From the NCBI GenBank assembly GCA_020726335.1, contig DYSU01000014.1, positions 1-43,270 on the forward strand: a stretch of 43,270 bases of DNA, written 5' to 3'. This stretch comes from Thiomargarita sp. Lineage in GTDB: Bacteria; Pseudomonadota; Gammaproteobacteria; Beggiatoales; Beggiatoaceae. The notes under the pieces are model-generated. The model did not search any database. It saw only the letters and a list, made by a program, of their open reading frames with translations, and was not told the DNA's origin. This document shows, piece by piece, positions 1 through 7,684 of the stretch (positions are counted from its first letter, which is position 1; each line of letters opens with the position of its first letter). A program made the position numbers and the translations under genes.

Positions 1-10
1 ATGCCCAAAA

Positions 11-41
11 TTGGCTGGCCATAGATTGCCAAACCAGCCAA
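11..41. other. Short perfect inverted repeat upstream of dapE
   Basis: TTGGCTGG at 11-18 is exactly complemented by CCAGCCAA at 34-41, with a 15-base loop. No T-run follows on either side, so it is not a classical terminator. It could be the end of an upstream transcript or chance. Bases 3-53 also read open in one frame up to a TGA, so the tail of an upstream gene may overlap it; I cannot identify that gene. Confidence 0.25.
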
Positions 42-60
42 ATTCGGGAATGAGGTTATT

Positions 61-1206
61 ATGAATGTAATTGAATTAACTAAAGAATTGATCAATAAAG
101 CCTCCGTCACCCCCGTGGATGCAGGTTGTCAACAATTGCTTGGCGAACGTTTGACCGCGCTGGGTTTTCAGGTGGCGCATTTGCGCTTTGGCGATGTGGA
201 TAATTTGTGGGCGCAGTGGTATAGCGACAACACTACCGCGCTGTGGGTGTTTGCGGGGCATACGGATGTTGTGCCTGCGGGTGATGAAAGCCGTTGGCAC
301 ACGCCGCCGTTTCAAGCCACTGAAAAAGAGGGGCTGTTGTATGGTCGCGGGGCATCGGACATGAAAGGCGGGGTGGCGGCGATGGTGGTCGCGTGTGAAC
401 AGTTTTTGGCGCAACAGCCTAAACCCCCGTTTAATATCGGTTTTTTAATCACGGGCGATGAAGAAGGCGTGGCGATCAATGGCACGGTGAAAGTGTTGGA
501 TTGGCTTAAAGAGCGCGGGCAGAAAATTGATTGGTGTGTGTTGGGTGAGCCGTCCAGCCAAACCGCTGTGGCTGATGAAATCAAAGTGGGGCGGCGCGGT
601 TCGTTGACGGGGCGTTTGACCATCAACGGCCAACAAGGCCATGTCGCTTATCCGCATTTGGCTGATAATCCGATTCACCGCATCGCGCCGCTGTTGGCTC
701 AATGGTCGGCTTTGGCGTGGGACAATGGCAATGAATTTTTTCCGCCCACGGGGTTTCAAATCACCGCAGTGCAAGCGGGCGCGGGCGCGGACAATGTGAT
801 TCCCGCATCCATCGCGGTTACGTTTAATTTTCGTTATGGCACGGCGTTGACCGCTGAAGGGATTCAGCAAAAAATTGTTGAGGATTTACAACAACATCAG
901 TTGGATTATCAACTGAGCTGGCATTATTCAGGCGCGCCGTTTTTAACTCAAACAGGGTTATTGTTGGCGGTTGCCCAACAAGCGATTGTCGATGTTTGTG
1001 GTTATGCGCCCAAGTTATCCACCAGCGGCGGCACGTCTGATGGGCGTTTTATCGCAGCCACAGGGGCGCAGGTGTTGGAGTGTGGTGTGTCCAATGCCAC
1101 TATTCATAAAAGCAATGAGTCGGTTGCCATTGCCGATTTATATCAATTGGTTAGGATTTATCATAAGATGTTGCAAGGCTTGTCAATCGCTCACGATGTC
1201 CCATGA
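61..1206 (+). CDS. dapE: Succinyl-diaminopimelate desuccinylase
   Basis: Hydrolyses N-succinyl-LL-2,6-diaminopimelate to LL-diaminopimelate and succinate in the cytoplasm, in the pathway to lysine and peptidoglycan meso-DAP. It is an M20 family di-zinc enzyme of the usual length (381 aa). Metal and catalytic residues are visible: H67 in [11 protein letters not shown]100 in [11 protein letters not shown]134/E135 in TGDEEG, an acidic residue in LGEPSS (about 164), and H349 in NATIHK. The lid/dimerisation domain lies between roughly residues 180 and 290. The ATG at 61 has a good Shine-Dalgarno (GAGGT, 52-56). The 3' end overlaps the convergent rpoS by 24 bases. Very confident. Confidence 0.97.
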   Translation: MNVIELTKELINKASVTPVDAGCQQLLGERLTALGFQVAHLRFGDVDNLWAQWYSDNTTALWVFAGHTDVVPAGDESRWHTPPFQATEKEGLLYGRGASDMKGGVAAMVVACEQFLAQQPKPPFNIGFLITGDEEGVAINGTVKVLDWLKERGQKIDWCVLGEPSSQTAVADEIKVGRRGSLTGRLTINGQQGHVAYPHLADNPIHRIAPLLAQWSALAWDNGNEFFPPTGFQITAVQAGAGADNVIPASIAVTFNFRYGTALTAEGIQQKIVEDLQQHQLDYQLSWHYSGAPFLTQTGLLLAVAQQAIVDVCGYAPKLSTSGGTSDGRFIAATGAQVLECGVSNATIHKSNESVAIADLYQLVRIYHKMLQGLSIAHDVP

Positions 1207-2085
1207 GATGTTTTCTTTGTCCAATATTTTGCGCAATTTTCGCAACGCTTCGGCTTGAATTTGTCGCACCCGTTCGCGGGTTAAGTGCAGATCATGGCCG
1301 ATTTCTTCTAAAGTGGCCACGTCTTCTTCATATAAACCAAAACGGCGAATGATGACTTGTTTTTGCCGTTTGGACAGCAAGCTTAACCAATGGTCGATGT
1401 GTTGCGCAACATCGTGTGATTGCAAGAGGGTTTCGGGTGCGGTGTTTTCTTCATCCAATAAATTATCCAACAAGGTTTTGTCCATGTCTTTGCTGATGGG
1501 CGCATCAATTGATGTGATGGCATCGCTGAGGTTTAACATGCGTCTGACCACGGACAAGGGTTTGTTCAAATACGTTGCGACATCTGTGGCATTGGGTTCA
1601 CGTTTCAGTTGTTGGCTGAGTTTGCGTTCGGCACTGGTATAGGTGGCGATTTCTTTGGCAATATGCACGGGCAAGCGCACGGTGCGCCCTTGATTGTTGA
1701 TGCCGCGTTCAATGTATTGGCGTATCCACCATGTGGCATAAGTGGAAAAACGATAACCGCGCTCGGGGTCATATTTTGATGTGGCGTGAATCAATCCCAA
1801 GTTGCCTTCTTCGATTAAATCCAATAACGCCAAGCCGTGGTGTAAATAGGATTTGGCAATTTTAACCACCAAACGTAAATTGGCTTGAATCATTTGTTCA
1901 CGCGCTGTTTCGTCTTGGTGTTGTTGAATGCGCCGCCCAAGTTCTAATTCTTGTTCAAACGTTAATAAGGCATAAAAACCAATTTCTTTTAAATACAAGC
2001 TGATGGCGTTGTGATCTGTCAAATCGTGTTCATTGCCGTTTTTGGTTTCAAATACGCTGTGATTATTACGGCTGGTTATTGACAT
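1183..2085 (-). CDS. rpoS: RNA polymerase sigma factor RpoS (sigma-38)
   Basis: Primary-like alternative sigma factor that directs RNA polymerase to stationary-phase and general stress promoters. The 300-residue protein shows sigma-70 regions in order: 1.2 ([20 protein letters not shown]), 2 ([34 protein letters not shown]), 3, and 4 ending in the helix-turn-helix [18 protein letters not shown]. It lacks the long region 1.1 and non-conserved insert of RpoD, which with the length and the neighbouring LytM gene points to RpoS rather than RpoD or RpoH. In relatives the main rpoS promoter lies inside nlpD, and the same arrangement is possible here. The gene ends inside the 3' end of dapE. Confidence 0.93.
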   Translation of the reverse strand: MSITSRNNHSVFETKNGNEHDLTDHNAISLYLKEIGFYALLTFEQELELGRRIQQHQDETAREQMIQANLRLVVKIAKSYLHHGLALLDLIEEGNLGLIHATSKYDPERGYRFSTYATWWIRQYIERGINNQGRTVRLPVHIAKEIATYTSAERKLSQQLKREPNATDVATYLNKPLSVVRRMLNLSDAITSIDAPISKDMDKTLLDNLLDEENTAPETLLQSHDVAQHIDHWLSLLSKRQKQVIIRRFGLYEEDVATLEEIGHDLHLTRERVRQIQAEALRKLRKILDKENISWDIVSD

Positions 2086-2117
2086 AAGTCACCTGCGATA
2101 ACGCCAAACAAAAAAAA

Positions 2118-2723
2118 CTAGCGAGCATACCCTTGTCCTTGGGATAAATAGTGAAGCGGGGGTACCGTTTTTTGATAACAACTGATTTCAAAATGCAACA
2201 GCGCGTTTTGTAAATTCCCTCCCATGTCTGCAATTTTCTGCCCACGTTGCACAGGGGTGTCGGTTGTTACCCAGCGGCGTTGGTTTTGGGCGTAAATGCT
2301 CAAATAGGCTTCATTGTGTTGAATGATGATTAAATCGCCTTGATAACCTTGGGTACCCGCTCCGCTGTAAATCACTTTACCCGCATTGGCGGCAACCACG
2401 GCTTGGCCGCGTTGGCCAAATAAATCCAAGCCTTGCCGCCCTGTGCGGCTGAAGGTTTTACGATAAGCGTGGGTTTGGGTTGGCCACAACCACGGTGAAA
2501 GGCTATGGCCTGTGGGTTGGCAATCATTCGCTTGCGTGGCATTGACGGTAATCGGTTGATGTGTAAACGTTTTTTGCTGGTTGACGGGGGGATTTAAACG
2601 CAATGGATTGCGCCAACTGACAGGCGCAAGTATTTTGCCTGTGCATCCAAAACTAAACAACACCCAAGGCATACAGCCCAGAACAACCGCATATTTATAG
2701 ATTTTTTCTGTAGTTAGTATCAT
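2118..2723 (-). CDS. LytM/M23-domain protein, NlpD C-terminal half (no LysM)
   Basis: Resembles the C-terminal LytM domain of NlpD, the envelope factor that activates amidase AmiC at the division site. A hydrophobic N-terminal signal is followed by a cysteine (FSFGC), a poor lipobox, then about 50 linker residues and the LytM domain (GLDLFGQRGQAVVAANAGKV, GYQGDLIIIQH, LHFEI). The zinc site is degenerate: the first His is missing before GLDLF, the usual YAH is YAQ, and only one His of the HxH pair remains. That fits a non-catalytic amidase activator. The LysM domain normally found in NlpD is absent and sits in the separate gene just upstream. I chose ATG 2721-2723; a TTG at 2748-2750, with AGGA about 13 bases before it, would add nine residues. 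Confidence 0.78.
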   Translation of the reverse strand: MILTTEKIYKYAVVLGCMPWVLFSFGCTGKILAPVSWRNPLRLNPPVNQQKTFTHQPITVNATQANDCQPTGHSLSPWLWPTQTHAYRKTFSRTGRQGLDLFGQRGQAVVAANAGKVIYSGAGTQGYQGDLIIIQHNEAYLSIYAQNQRRWVTTDTPVQRGQKIADMGGNLQNALLHFEISCYQKTVPPLHYLSQGQGYAR

Positions 2724-2801
2724 AATGGCTTTTGCATGAACCCTAACCAAGATGTATTGTCTGTCCTTACGATTTCCTACGCAGGGTGCGTGCGGGCTTG
2801 T

Positions 2802-4001
2802 TTAGCGGGTCATGATCAGCAATTCTTGCCCTGGGCGCACGATATAGGGCGGGGTTAAGCCACTCCATGCGGCCAGTTGTTGGGTGGTCAAACGGTATTT
2901 TTTGGCAATGCCGTACAACGTTTCTCCCGCTTTGACAATGTGATAATTTCTCGAAGGTTCAATCATTTGCATTTGTTGCATCCCATAGCTGGCGGCTTGA
3001 TAGTGGGGTGTTAAGCTCAATCTTTGACCAATGGCCAAGATATAAGGGGATGGCACTTGGTTCCATTGCGCAATATCGCGCACAGGGATGCCATAGCGTT
3101 CAGAGATTTGATAAATGGTTTCACCGCGTTCCACAATGTGAAATTGCGCACTGCTGTTGACAGGCATGGTGCTGACTGCCACCGCCACGGGGTTCATGGG
3201 CTGGCTGTTGTTGCTGCCGTTGGGTGGGCTGACCAACAAGCGTTGTCCCACGGTTAAGCTAAAGGGTTGATTGAGTTGATTCCATTGCGCGACATCCAAA
3301 TAATGTTGACCATATAATGTGGCAATGCGGTATAAGGTTTCACCGCTTTGTACGGTATGGTATTGATAACCATCATTGGATTGCACAGGGGGGTTATAAA
3401 CGGCAGGCGCGGGCGGGGTATAACTGGGCGCAGGGGTATAAGTGTTTGTTGAGCCTGAAGCAACCAACAAGCGTTGACCCACACTGATGCCATGAGGCGG
3501 TGGAATGTTGTTTAAGCTGGCAATTTGTTGAAATGTGGTGTTGTAAATTTTAGCAATGCGATACAAGGTTTCACCGCTTTGCACGGTGTGATAAGTGCCG
3601 CTGTTACTGACAGGTGTGGGCATGGGTTGCGGTTGTGCCGTTGGGGCAGTGCGTCCTGCATTGGGTTGTCCCAGCAACGTCAGCCGTTGACCCGGATAGA
3701 CCGTGTAAGGGGGAGGGATGTTATTCCATGCGGCAATGTCTTTATAATCAATGCCATATAAATGTCCAATGCTGTACAAACCTTCACCTTTTTGCACCAC
3801 ATGAGAACCTCTGCTGCTGGTTGTCGTGCCAGGATAAGTTTCTATCTCTGAAGGATACCCCGGCTGAATCACCACAGGTTGAACAAGACCGCCGTCGCTG
3901 GCCGCGGTATTGCCGTCATCGGGAACAACCTGCATACGACTACACGCTGATATGAGCATTAATCCCGAAATAAAAAGCAGTTTTATGGTAGTGGTTGGCA
4001 T
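2802..4001 (-). CDS. Lipoprotein with five LysM domains
   Basis: Peptidoglycan-binding envelope lipoprotein. The N-terminus (LLFISGLMLISAC) is a lipoprotein signal with lipobox ISAC. Five LysM modules of about 45 residues follow, each beginning like HTVQSGETLYRIA and ending like GQRLLV, separated by Pro/Ser/Thr-rich linkers; the second and third share nearly identical starts. There is no LytM, amidase or other catalytic domain, so 399 residues are taken up by signal, linkers and LysM. Next downstream on the same strand is the LytM protein and then rpoS, so this gene and its neighbour together match the content of NlpD. The 140 bases upstream contain TTTACA and TAAAAT elements that might be a promoter. 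Confidence 0.88.
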   Translation of the reverse strand: MPTTTIKLLFISGLMLISACSRMQVVPDDGNTAASDGGLVQPVVIQPGYPSEIETYPGTTTSSRGSHVVQKGEGLYSIGHLYGIDYKDIAAWNNIPPPYTVYPGQRLTLLGQPNAGRTAPTAQPQPMPTPVSNSGTYHTVQSGETLYRIAKIYNTTFQQIASLNNIPPPHGISVGQRLLVASGSTNTYTPAPSYTPPAPAVYNPPVQSNDGYQYHTVQSGETLYRIATLYGQHYLDVAQWNQLNQPFSLTVGQRLLVSPPNGSNNSQPMNPVAVAVSTMPVNSSAQFHIVERGETIYQISERYGIPVRDIAQWNQVPSPYILAIGQRLSLTPHYQAASYGMQQMQMIEPSRNYHIVKAGETLYGIAKKYRLTTQQLAAWSGLTPPYIVRPGQELLIMTR

Positions 4002-4141
4002 TCGTTAAACTCCTGTTTAGCATCGCAAAAACAAGACACGCTTCTGCGGTTATATTTTATCTGGTTATGGCGGGTGTAAACACCCAAAAAAGCATTGTAG
4101 CATTAAAAAAAAAACGGAGATAGCGACAAAAGCTTTAAGCG

Positions 4142-6328
4142 TCATTGCGGAAAACGCATCACCACGCACGCCCCGACATCGGGATTATTTTCCAGCCAAA
4201 TGATGCCACCGTGTTCTTCAATTATTTTTTTGACAATCGCCAAGCCCAAACCTGTGCCTTTGATTTTATGGGTAATATACGGTTCAAACACCTCTTCCAA
4301 ATCCTCTTGCGCCACACCACAACCTTTATCCCGTATTCGACATTCAATGAATTGGCGGGTGCTTTCTTGGCAAAACGAGGTGGTCAGCAAAATATTGATT
4401 CTTTGTTGCTCACAACTGGCTTCAATTGCGTTTTTAATCAAATTATGCAACACCTGGCGCAAACGCCCGCTGTCGGCATTCAATGGCGGCAGATTGTTCG
4501 CTAATTGGGTGATGATTTTAACTTTATCCGATTGGTATAAATCCACCACTTCGGCAATCAACGGGTTAAAATTAATCAAGGTCAGGGTAAATTTGGGCGG
4601 GCGTGCATAATCAGCAAACGCATTGAGCATATCGCGCATCGCTTCCACCTGCACAATAATGGTGGTGGTCATGCGATCCAAGGTTTGGGCATCGCTTTTG
4701 GCAAAAGTGGCCAAATATTTATGCCGCAACCGTTCTGCCGACAAACGAATCGGCGTTAAAGGGTTTTTAATTTCATGCGCCAAACGTTGCGCCACCTCGC
4801 CCCAAGCCGCATTGCGCTGGGCTTTGACCAACGCGGTGATGTCATCAAACACAATGACAAAACCCAATTGCATCGGTACATGGTGTTCATTCTCGGGAAT
4901 GATGTCGGGCAAATGCGAGCCACGGCACAATAAAATCACCCGCCCGTGGCTGGTGAACAACACCAGTTGTTCTTGCCAATCTGAATCATTGCTCAACAAA
5001 TGCCGCTCCAGCAACGCACCCAACGGTTGCAACGCGCTGTGTTCCACACAGGCCCGCAAAAAATTACGCCCCACATGGTTGGGCAAATCCAAATCTAAAA
5101 TTTCCTCGGCAGCCGTATTAAATGTGCGCAACGAAATATCACAATCCAAGGACAACACCCCCGATGACAGCTGTCCCAAAACCACTTCTAAATAGGCGCG
5201 TTGTTGCTCCAACACTTGGCGATTAAATACCGCATCATCATGATTTTTCTTTATTTTTGCTGTCATCAAATTGAATGAATCCACCAATAAACTGAATTCA
5301 TCCAACTCAGAAGCAAGCACTTTTTGGCTGTAATCACCCGCCGCCAATGCCTGCGTGCCTTTGACCAAGAGGCGCACGGGTTCAACCAAAAATTGCGCAA
5401 AAATCAAGGCCAACGCCACTGCGCCTAAAATCCCCAATGACAGCACAAAACTGAGGATCAGCACAAAATTGATTTTCAATGGTTGTTGTAAAAAGAACAA
5501 TTGGCGAAAAGTTGAATACGCTTGCTCCACATCGCGTGATAAGCGCGCCACCTCTTCATCGACCCGAAACAGGGCATGAAAAAAACGGGTTTGATTGACT
5601 TTTATTCCTGACAGCATTAAATAACGGCGCACCACGCGAATGTTCAATGCGCCATCTGCCACTGATTCCAATGCCACATAGGCTGTTGACGGTGAATGCT
5701 TTAAGTTTAACGCCATCATGCGTTTATCGGGCAAAAAAGAATCACGGTTGCTGTTGCTAAACGCAATGATACGGCCATTGCTCTCTGTGATGAACAATTC
5801 CAAGGCCCCGCTTTCTTGGCGCAGTTCATTGAGTTTTACCGCCAACATGTCATCGTTGACACTTGCCAACTGCGCCATTTTTTGTTCGGTAAATTGTACG
5901 GCTTGACGCGATTGGGTTGACAACGATGTGCGACTGAGTTCCAGCACTTTTTCAAATGCAGAATCCACACTGATGTCAAACCAATGGTCTAAATGGCGAA
6001 ATAAAAAAGACAGGGCGAAACCAAACACCAGCACCGAAGGAATGACTGCGATGCTGACAAACATGAACAACAGCCGCCCCGTTAAACGCGCCCCTGCAAC
6101 TTTTTGTTGCATTTGCCTTAAGGCAACAAACAACCGCCTGCCAATGAACAGCAACAGGACAAAAAGCCCTGTGAGGCTGAACAATAAAAACAACGAAAAC
6201 AGATTAGAAAAACGCGATGCAGAATGCAACGCACCCGAAGACAACAATAAAACGGTGAATAAAACAGCAAATAACAACAGGGCCAATAAAGAATTGAGCA
6301 ATGAGCGGTTTATTTTGCCAAACGACAT
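4142..6328 (-). CDS. ntrY: NtrY-like membrane sensor histidine kinase
   Basis: Sensor kinase of the NtrY family, which autophosphorylates on histidine and normally passes the phosphate to NtrX in nitrogen or redox control. Visible in order: three N-terminal membrane segments (to about residue 110), a periplasmic region, a fourth segment near 285-310, HAMP, a PAS domain (about 380-480), HisKA with H518 in QRLAHEIKNPLTPIRLSAE, and an ATPase domain with N-box LIKNAIEAS, G1 DKGCGV and G2 GTGLGLAIVKKI. I chose ATG 6326-6328 over an upstream TTG; it overlaps the end of the DUF4390 gene by 19 bases. The expected ntrX response regulator is not downstream; a LysM gene is there instead. Confidence 0.88.
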   Translation of the reverse strand: MSFGKINRSLLNSLLALLLFAVLFTVLLLSSGALHSASRFSNLFSLFLLFSLTGLFVLLLFIGRRLFVALRQMQQKVAGARLTGRLLFMFVSIAVIPSVLVFGFALSFLFRHLDHWFDISVDSAFEKVLELSRTSLSTQSRQAVQFTEQKMAQLASVNDDMLAVKLNELRQESGALELFITESNGRIIAFSNSNRDSFLPDKRMMALNLKHSPSTAYVALESVADGALNIRVVRRYLMLSGIKVNQTRFFHALFRVDEEVARLSRDVEQAYSTFRQLFFLQQPLKINFVLILSFVLSLGILGAVALALIFAQFLVEPVRLLVKGTQALAAGDYSQKVLASELDEFSLLVDSFNLMTAKIKKNHDDAVFNRQVLEQQRAYLEVVLGQLSSGVLSLDCDISLRTFNTAAEEILDLDLPNHVGRNFLRACVEHSALQPLGALLERHLLSNDSDWQEQLVLFTSHGRVILLCRGSHLPDIIPENEHHVPMQLGFVIVFDDITALVKAQRNAAWGEVAQRLAHEIKNPLTPIRLSAERLRHKYLATFAKSDAQTLDRMTTTIIVQVEAMRDMLNAFADYARPPKFTLTLINFNPLIAEVVDLYQSDKVKIITQLANNLPPLNADSGRLRQVLHNLIKNAIEASCEQQRINILLTTSFCQESTRQFIECRIRDKGCGVAQEDLEEVFEPYITHKIKGTGLGLAIVKKIIEEHGGIIWLENNPDVGACVVMRFPQ

Positions 6329-6879
6329 ACAAAAACCCTGCTGCTTAAACGCCAATGCGACGATAAATAGGCCAATGGGCGAAGGGCGGTGGGTAAAGCT
6401 TCAATATCTAATTGGGCATCTAATTCAACATAATAGGGTTTTTTATCATTCACCCATTTTTCATCCAATAACGGCAAACCTTCGATAATGCCCAATTCCA
6501 CCAATAAAAGACTGAGGGAATCAAAAAACTCAATAAAACCTGTGTTGAGAAATTTCACTTGATATTGTTTGGTCAAAGGTTGATAGCTGAGCAAATAGCG
6601 TTGTTTAATGTCGGCGATATTTTCATCCCATAACCAACGTTTTTTAAACACCTTGGCGGACAAAACCAAGGTCAAGCTGATGCCATGATGTAACGCATCG
6701 ACGGCCTCATCGCTGAGTTGATAATGAATCTCAGTATCCAGTTTATATAAATGCCCCGACAAATGTGTGCTGGCTTGAACAATCGCAAAATCATCCGCAT
6801 GTACCGCCATAGCGACGAACCAGAGGCAAAAATATAACCAAAATCCTGCAATTTGAACAGGATATTTGTCAAACAACAT
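6310..6879 (-). CDS. DUF4390 exported protein
   Basis: A 189-residue protein with an N-terminal hydrophobic signal (about residues 9-28, ending AVHADD). The body resembles the DUF4390 family, a small proteobacterial family of unknown biochemical function usually found directly before ntrY. Recognisable stretches are the VDALHHGISLTLVLSAKV segment and the C-terminal PLAYLSSHWRLSS. The gene overlaps ntrY, so the two are likely translated together, which suggests a periplasmic role linked to the kinase, but that is inference from context. The rsmB gene often found upstream is absent; the IS-like stretch lies there instead. Confidence 0.75.
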   Translation of the reverse strand: MLFDKYPVQIAGFWLYFCLWFVAMAVHADDFAIVQASTHLSGHLYKLDTEIHYQLSDEAVDALHHGISLTLVLSAKVFKKRWLWDENIADIKQRYLLSYQPLTKQYQVKFLNTGFIEFFDSLSLLLVELGIIEGLPLLDEKWVNDKKPYYVELDAQLDIEALPTALRPLAYLSSHWRLSSRVFVCRLAK

Positions 6880-6904
6880 ACGGATTTATTCCTAAATAAA
6901 CAGT

Positions 6905-7154
6905 CAATAGGCGTTATCTGTCGCGGCGTAAAACGCCGTTCGTCAGGGTAAAGATATAAGCCGCTTGCGAAGCAAAAATCATAGTGCTATTGTGTGACGA
7001 ACCGTGGGACACACGATCGTCTGCCCAGTGAATGGCGAGCCATCAGCAACAGAAACCGACTTAACCCAGCCCTTACAGGCTGGGTAAAAGGAATCCTCGC
7101 CCTTCCCAGCATGAGCGGGCAACCGTAAGGTTGAGGGGGTAGGGAGGATGTCAA
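6905..7154 (+). mobile_element. IS200/IS605-type remnant (tnpB-less) with omegaRNA-like right end
   Basis: This occupies most of the 405-base gene-free stretch 6880-7284. The right part has the layout of an IS200/IS605 (IS1341/TnpB group) right end: an 8-bp hairpin ACCCAGCC/GGCTGGGT (7064-7085), an ATCCTCGCCCT strand (7093-7103) pairing with AGGGAGGAT (7141-7149), an inner hairpin CAACC/GGTTG (7120-7133), then the terminal TGTCAA (7149-7154 region). In active elements this region encodes the omegaRNA whose guide lies just beyond the end. The left part has a CGGCG/CGCCG hairpin (6924-6938) that could be the left end. No transposase or full TnpB is present; only a 48-codon open stretch (6982-7125) remains. 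Family assignment is from memory of end structure, not a search. Confidence 0.5.
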
Positions 7155-7223
7155 CATCAAGTCAAAACGGTGCAGTTTAGCCCATTGCCTGAGAGATGAC
7201 AATAGACCCTCATTTTTTAAAGC

Positions 7224-7252
7224 TTGACTGAACACAAATCAAATTACACAAT
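7224..7252 (+). promoter_or_regulatory. Possible sigma-70 promoter for the PilZ gene
   Basis: TTGACT (7224-7229) and CACAAT (7247-7252) are 17 bases apart, about 33 bases before the PilZ start codon. The -10 box is weak, so this is tentative. It lies just outside the IS-like element. Confidence 0.3.
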
Positions 7253-7284
7253 GCAAGTTTCCCGTTTAATGCCATGGAATCATT

Positions 7285-7629
7285 ATGGAACACCGACACA
7301 AATTGCGTAAGCAGGTGTTTATTTATTTGAAGGTTTTTGATCAGCATACAGGGCATTTGCTGGGTAATTTGGGTGATATTTCCAAACAAGGCATGATGAT
7401 CATCACCCATCAGCCCGTGGCTTTACATCAACGTTATGATATTCGTATTCAATTGCCTGCGACCGAAGATTTTAGTAAAAAGTTTCTGGACATCACCATT
7501 GAATCGCGTTGGAGTGCGCCCGATGTCAATCCAGAGCTGTATTGCACGGGTTTTTTATTTGTCGATATTCAAGTTGAAGATTTTGCCGTCATTGATCAAA
7601 TGATTGATTTATTAACCTTTGAAGGTTAA
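7285..7629 (+). CDS. PilZ-domain protein
   Basis: Single-domain PilZ protein of 114 residues, a probable cyclic-di-GMP receptor. Both ligand motifs are visible: RxxxR as RHKLR (residues 4-8) and D/NxSxxG as DISKQG (31-36). The remainder forms the expected short beta-barrel, ending with an acidic helix (FAVIDQMIDLLTFE). There is no attached output domain, so it would act through a partner such as a pilus, flagellar or exopolysaccharide component; none is adjacent. The start ATG follows a spacer without a strong Shine-Dalgarno. Confidence 0.8.
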   Translation: MEHRHKLRKQVFIYLKVFDQHTGHLLGNLGDISKQGMMIITHQPVALHQRYDIRIQLPATEDFSKKFLDITIESRWSAPDVNPELYCTGFLFVDIQVEDFAVIDQMIDLLTFEG

Positions 7630-7684
7630 ACAGGGTTATTAATCAATAGCGGGTTTGCTTGGCCTTACTCATTGAAACATATGG

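Noticed and set aside
1183-2085. RpoD or RpoH instead of RpoS
   Set aside because: Length, lack of region 1.1 and the long insert, the region 4 sequence, and the neighbouring LytM gene all favour RpoS.
2802-4001. Regular repeats that could look like a repeat array
   Set aside because: The periodicity comes from five LysM domains in a protein; there are no identical short repeats with unique spacers, so it is not CRISPR.
6987-7235. An 82-codon open frame on the minus strand across the IS-like region
   Set aside because: It runs antisense through the hairpins of the right end, has arbitrary composition and no ribosome site; the structured plus-strand reading explains the sequence better.
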